64,000 nucleotides of DNA from Riptortus pedestris (lineage: Eukaryota; Arthropoda; Insecta; Hemiptera; Alydidae): positions 58,307,501 through 58,371,500 of the forward strand of contig CM032232.1 of NCBI GenBank assembly GCA_019009955.1. The letters are read 5' to 3'. The notes beneath the pieces are model-generated. The model ran no database searches. It saw only the letters and a list, made by a program, of their open reading frames with translations, and was not told the origin of the DNA. The first letter of the stretch is position 1; every line of letters begins with the position of its first letter. The position numbers and the translations under genes are program-made. Below, one piece after another: positions 58,326 through 64,000 of the stretch.

Positions 58326-59700
58326 TCATCCATTTCAAGAATGTCTGAGTTGAGCTCTCCATTTTTCCTATTGTCATGACGAATCATAGAATTAAAATTG
58401 AATGGATTCCTTCAAGGAATCTTTGTATATTGCTGGAATCGAAACTGTACAATCCAAAGGGAAGTAGAAATTATAGAAAATCGGAAGGAGGATTTTTTTC
58501 TGTTTTCCTTTGGTCTTTCTTCATCATTGGTTTTACGGTTTCTTGTACAATTGGCTTTCAGCAGCTCTTGATAGTAAGTAAAGTTAACTTTAGCTCTTGC
58601 CTAACTCTTCCTTTTAAACCCTGAAATACTCTTTGGTGTTTAAGTCCGGGCTCAAAACAGGCTAATTCAATTAAGCTAACTTATTGCAAGTAAAAAGTAA
58701 ATTTAAATGTTCAGCTCGAAGTGAACAGACTTATTGACAGTAAACCACGTCCTACACTTTCTTGAGATAGGAGTAGAATTATAAAACTTGTACTATACAA
58801 TGTTTTATATTAACATCTGGTATTGTAGTATTCCTGAAAATTCTAAGAAACAGAACCCTAACCACGATTAAGCTTCTGCCTTATTAGATGTTTTGTTTAT
58901 TTCATTGTATCTTTGACTAGAGTCATCTGCTGAAGGTTTTTAATGAATCCTTATTTCACTGTAATGATTTTGACCACATGCCAGTTTGCATTGTTGGGGC
59001 ATGTAACTTGAATTCTAGTATTTTTGACACACCCTGGCCTAAATCCATGGGAATGAAGCTAGCAAAAATATCGCTCAGGTACTTCTTTATATTATAATGG
59101 CATTTAGGAAAACAGTTTGGAAAGTTCTTATCATTACTAGTGAGTTCTGATGAGTAAACTCCTTATACCTAAGTTGGAACCAGTGTCTAAATTGTAATAG
59201 ATAACACTATCATTTACACCAAATTTCCTATAAATTCTCCTTTTATCCTGCTTGAATTCTAACATTCGAACCATTTTGATTATTGCTCTTATTAATGAAA
59301 CAGTGAAATACATTTCCATTCAAAATGAACTAGACGAAATAAATAAGTTAGCAAATGTGATTTCTTCTTCTTAGTGTCAAATTACTCAAAGTCAAATTAC
59401 CTTTTGGCTGGTGTCTACAGTTCATAGCATGTGAAGAGGTTTTTGAATAGTTTGAAAGTGTTCACCTCTCTTATAATTGGAAAGTGTTTATCAGCATTCA
59501 ACTGGGAGGAAGTTTATTTTACTAGCATAGTTACTATTTTCGATAGGTTAAATCCTAAATTTCTTAGTTTTTTTTTTATTTAATTTTTTTTTTAATTTTG
59601 GATTTGGCATGGAGATGTTACTTTGGGGTTGTGTTACATGCAATTATTTTTGGAGTGTGTGTTTTTGGATTTATAAGAGTATACATTGAATATTCTGTTG
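58326..59700. other. Gene-free interval
   Basis: Nothing recognised. Confidence 0.45.
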
Positions 59701-60910
59701 TGCCACAGTTCATGTAGCAACTTATGAAATTCAGGCACCTGAACCCAATTAGTTGAATTTTTGTTGAAATAACGTGGCAAAGTTATTTACACCAGGAGGT
59801 GACAAAATGAGCTCCATTCTGAACTAATTGTTATTATATAAAATATCTTCATTATTATATGCCAGATCAAAAAATTGTATAATATCAATCTTACTGTAAC
59901 TTTAATGCCCCCATAAATTTTGTATTATACATTTTCCCTCTATCTTGAATATTAACCGAAATATTTGAATTTTATAGTTTTCAGCCATCACTAAACCTCC
60001 ATTCCTATTCATGTCATATTAACGATAAGTTGCTATTTCTGAATCACTTAATTTGAAGCTTAAATACCAAATATTGTTTTAATTGAACTTTGACTGTGTG
60101 CGTTATATGCAGATATTTTTAGTGTGATACCATCATTTAAGATTTTATGTTCTAAACTACATGATTTTTATTTGAACAACACTACACTCGATGTTTAACC
60201 GTTTCATGGAAAACTAAAGATTACATGTATAGGTAGTGGCTAAAACCATTCTTGGGGAGGGGGGTGGTTATGTAGCTGCCAAGCTGAAAGACGGCTGCTA
60301 AACGACTTCCATTCTCTGCAGAGATACACCATTGCACGAAATACTTTAATTTAATAGTATTTTAATCATTAATAGATATTTTATTTCAGTGTTGTGCCTT
60401 ATTTAATTTACACATGTGGAGAATCCATTCTTGTTAAAAATTATACATTGTGGTTAGAACAAAGTGCATTTAAAAAACTTGTTAACTAAATAAATTTCAT
60501 GATATTTAAAGAAATTGGTTAGAGGGGTAAATAATTAATATCTCGGACGCTATGAGTCGGCTAGAAAAATTTATTAACCAATGTTTTGTGAATTTTAATT
60601 TTGTACAACTATTATCTTGTAATCATTTTCTCTGACTCATAATAATAACGGAGTTACTTGTATTCTTTTAGTTTCAGACTTATCTAACTTGTATTTATGT
60701 TCAGACTCCCCTTCTAATCATCCGATCTTAACTGAAATCAATACTTATTATTTATGTACCTCAGTCACTAAACATCTCAAATCCAACTAACATTTTAATT
60801 CCTGTTTACATAGGCTTCTTACTACGGAATAAATAGAGAATAGATTTTGAGTTGAGATCATCAGCGCATCATAATCCAGTGTGGAAATTTGCTTAGTAAC
60901 AGGTGCATTT
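59700..60910 (+). repeat. Repeat family H, long two-part copy
   Basis: First half: atatcttcattattatatgc, then attaaccgaaatatttgaat, ccattcctattcatgtcata and atttgaagcttaaataccaa. Second half from about 60530 (aatatctcggacgctatgag) to tgtggaaatttgcttagtaa. It shows that the full element has two related halves. Confidence 0.65.
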
Positions 60911-61868
60911 TGTTTGGTTTTTCGAATTGTTGACAATTTTAAGGGTTGGCTGAAGGTTTTCAGTGTCAAGTGCCTAACAAATTTAAATCGTATATCTATC
61001 ACTTTATTACGAATAAATAATAAATAAAAATAAAGTTAGTGGCAAGTTCACAGGAAAAACTAAATTAATTTAGAGTTTCCTGAATAATATGTTAAATCTG
61101 TGATCTATTTAATGCCCGCTAGGAGTGAAATAATAGTTGATAGTCGAAAGAGGATGGGATTGCACCTATACGGGGAAAGTATTCATCAAATCATGGGGAA
61201 GGAGGCCAGACTTTAGTAATTGGGCGCATGAGTAAGAAGGAAGGCTCACCGATCCAGAGGTTGCTAGATGACCTGGACTAAGACTTGCAGAAATTAGAAT
61301 TCATAATTGGGGGAACTAGTAACATAATTTTAGTTCAACATTAGTTGAAAGAATCTCAGGTCCTATGTGGCTTGTAGTACACATTTAAGAGTATTGTACT
61401 TGTAGCAAGAATCAGGTAATGAATTAGATTATCATGTGGTTTTTGAATGATGATGATTTTGAAGAGCTCATAAGTTGCTAATTCAGGAAGTTAAATAGTT
61501 CCAGCTAGTAATTATTTTTATTGATCTTCATAGTCAATGTATTGACTAAGATTTAATAACAATTGTTTCATCCCTTGATTTTGCCTTTCATATACAAAAA
61601 CATATACTATGTAGTAAATAAAATAACAGAATGATGAGATTGTATGGTTTTGATTAAATCATGAACAATGAAAATTCATTTTTTTTTTATACAATCTGGG
61701 ATTTAATATTACTATGTTTTCTTTTGAGTTTTGTTAAGACCTGTTTAATTTTTAGTGAAATAAAATATAATAACAAGACAAAAGGCTTAATTAATTTAAT
61801 AAGTCATAGGATATTCTTGTGTAAATTTCATTTTCTTTCAATATTATTTTGTTTATTTATAATTTCAG
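60911..61868. other. Gene-free interval before the candidate last exon
   Basis: Nothing recognised except a T-rich tract near 61680 and the acceptor at 61868. Confidence 0.4.
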
Positions 61869-61973
61869 GCCCTGACAAGGCTGCCTGAAGAATTTTTCTT
61901 AGTTGGGGCCGACATATTTCAAGAGAATTTTACTAGGCACCTTGAAATCATTAAAAGTATGAAAAGGGAGTGA
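61869..61973 (+). CDS. Candidate last exon of the zinc-finger gene
   Basis: After an acceptor (ataatttcag) a phase-0 frame reads ALTRLPEEFFLVGADIFQEN and ends MKRE before TGA, 34 codons. The other two phases stop within 7 codons. Phase fits the 56098 donor. There is no homology that I recognise, so it is a structural guess. Confidence 0.35.
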   Translation, partial: ALTRLPEEFFLVGADIFQENFTRHLEIIKSMKRE

Positions 61974-63165
61974 GGTTTGACATGTAGGTAACTTTTTTAT
62001 TCTTGGTGACTTTATTATTAGGATGGAAAGACAGTGAATCTCTTATTTCTTTAAAATATTCATGTGATATTTAGCTGATATTTTTGGTGTTAAGTGATAA
62101 TCCTTAGCAACCAAAAGGCATTTTAAGTTTTCTCTTATTTGCATGAGCCACAGCTTTTCTTGTGCCTAATATATTTAATTTGAATGCCTGATCTAACTGC
62201 TTATACTAACCCATTGTACTTAGTTTAGTTCATGATATTCCTAATAAGTAGGTATACAAAATCTGACAGTTTAAATGGCATTTGAATGATGAGATTTACC
62301 TAAAGCTGAAGAAATTAAATTTATTTTCATGTCTTTACTTTCAGCTACTTGATTAAATTTTAATGAAAGGATTTTAATGGCCAGTTCATTTATGCATGAA
62401 GTATAATCGCTATAGCAGTCCCATTTATAAAGGGACATTCAAAATCCATTTGGTTTATAAAGTTAGTTTAATCATTATGGTCTTTATAATTTTAGTTTTG
62501 TCTGTCTGTAATAGCCTATAATAGATGAACTTTGAGTCATTTTATCTTCATTATTTCTCGTAATTAACCGTATTTCACGCTTCAATACCAACATTTATTT
62601 ATAAAAGACCCAGAGGAAAGCTAACCCCCTCCCCTCCCCCAGAGCTTTTGATTTCATCATTTTATAACTGGGGGAAAACTATATGCAACAAGCCCTAATC
62701 AAATTAGCCAGGTTTTTAATCATTTTAAGCAATTTTAGCTGATTTTCCCTAAGCGAAATGAGCTTTATAGGCTATACTTTTATATATGCTTATATTAATG
62801 CAATTTTAGGAACTTTTATATTGACACTAGGTAATCCTTATGAAAAAAAGGATGAACCAAATCTTAAAATTGGAAATATATGTGAGTTATATTGGATGAA
62901 GTGAATGCTGAAACACAAACAAGAGATGAACAGAATGATTGGGTTTGTGATTTTGGGGCAATTGAGCTCTACACTAGCTTCTTTTATTGTTTGGAAAAGT
63001 CATCTGAAGACAGAACATAGATTTAGCTAGAAAAATGTGTCAGTTTTAGAAAAGAAGTCTATATATTTCTCCTGAATGTTTTAGAAGAAATATTAATGAA
63101 AATACGTTCCTTAGCATTGAACTTAATTTCTTCCATTTAGTTTTCTGTGCCGCTTTTTTTTTTTT
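61974..63165. other. Gene-free interval
   Basis: AT-rich. A degraded family H 5' palindrome (agctgattttccctaagcga) lies near 62738. Confidence 0.45.
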
Positions 63166-63169
63166 TGTG

Positions 63170-63762
63170 TATCAATAACTTCAGTACAACCCCACTCCTA
63201 CTCATGTCGTATTAAAGATAAACAGTTATATAATGTGCCGCTTTATTCTGAGCTTAAATAAAAAATATGGTTTCCATTGAACTTTTACTTTGTGAGATAC
63301 ATGCAAATACGTTATGTGATGACATCAATTAAGATTATGTATTCTTTTCTCAAAAATGTTTATTTGATCTATACCATACTTTATATTTGACCTTCAGTCA
63401 ACACTGAAAATCATATTTGTTGTTGGCGGAAATCTAACCTCAAATAGTAAGGGTTTAAAGGGGGGGGGATTCAAAAAATCTCATTATGAGTTGGTCAAAA
63501 TTTATAGAACCAATCTTGTTAAACCATTGATGTTCTACAATTGTTGTTCTATGCATTGTTTTGTAACTTAAAGGCTAATGGAGTTATTGGTACTTACTTG
63601 TTTTCAGCCCCTAGCCCCCCCCCCTCCCCTTTGTCTTTTATTCATTGGGTTTTTCACATAAATAGAGAGTATGTAGTGAGATGAAATCACAAGTGTGTCA
63701 TACCATTTCGTGGGAAATCTGCTTAGTTGTTGCAGCCCCTGTGTGATGGACCTTTTTTTTTT
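63170..63762 (+). repeat. Repeat family H copy
   Basis: cttcagtacaaccccactcc, tactcatgtcgtattaaaga, then the second-half blocks with poly-G (63460) and poly-C (63616), ending in cgtgggaaatctgcttagtt, gcagcccctgtgtgatggac and a T-run. Confidence 0.75.
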
Positions 63763-63808
63763 TTTTTATTTACGTCCACTTTATGCTGCTATGGCTAATT
63801 GGGAGAGA
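63752..63808 (-). mobile_element. tRNA-derived SINE, tail fragment
   Basis: Only the distal part remains: T-run, atttacgtccactttatgct and ggctaattggga. It joins directly to the family H T-run. Confidence 0.65.
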
Positions 63809-64000
63809 TGGACTTTGGTTTTATGTCAAACGTAATCGATGTTTTCAGGTTTGGTTTATGTATTTTATTCTATCGATGTTTCTTCTTCTTCTACTAGTAA
63901 ACTGGTTTAATGTAATGACTCCACTTTTATCGGTAGATTAAATTCGCGATTTTTTAACTACCTAGAGAACTCTGCAAGTTTACTAGCCGATTCTTCGATT

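Overview
The window is arthropod-like nuclear DNA: AT-rich, with spliceosomal GT-AG introns, long introns full of transposon debris, and one PIP4K-family gene whose protein reads like the insect/arthropod form. The species cannot be fixed from the sequence. No rRNA, functional tRNA gene or CRISPR array was seen.

Layout. 1-2265 (minus): a THAP-domain gene and, beside it, the start of a broken paralogue that shares its upstream block. 2272-6580 (minus): a decayed Ty3/gypsy retrotransposon directly abutting that block. 6590-7610: GC-richer sequence, probably another LTR-element remnant. 7792-8924: a degraded piggyBac element with TTAA ends, split by a SINE. 10153-22499 (plus): a complete phosphatidylinositol 5-phosphate 4-kinase gene (8 core exons, 405 residues) plus an in-frame 102-base candidate cassette exon. 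24.7-32.8 kb: foldback repeat, SINEs, a LINE remnant and a 47-bp piggyBac-type micro-MITE. 32981-34115 (minus): the last two exons of CISD3, a mitochondrial double-CDGSH iron-sulfur protein. 35.6-36.4 kb: a second gypsy remnant. 37.9-43.1 kb: nested repeats including two non-autonomous Helitrons. 47460 to at least 56098 (plus): a C2H2 zinc-finger gene with a 35-glutamine tract, possibly starting with a coding exon at 36992 and ending with one at 61869.

Three cellular genes are clear (PIP4K, CISD3, the polyQ zinc-finger gene) and one more is plausible (THAP). They do not form a pathway; they are independent genes in a repeat-rich region. The best observations are the symmetric PIP4K cassette exon just before the ATP-binding loop, the Helitrons nested inside copies of an unclassified repeat that resembles Helentron-associated elements, the micro-MITE, the at least nine-copy tRNA-derived SINE family, and the duplicated sequence at the zinc-finger gene's splice acceptor. 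I saw no convincing wholly new gene system.
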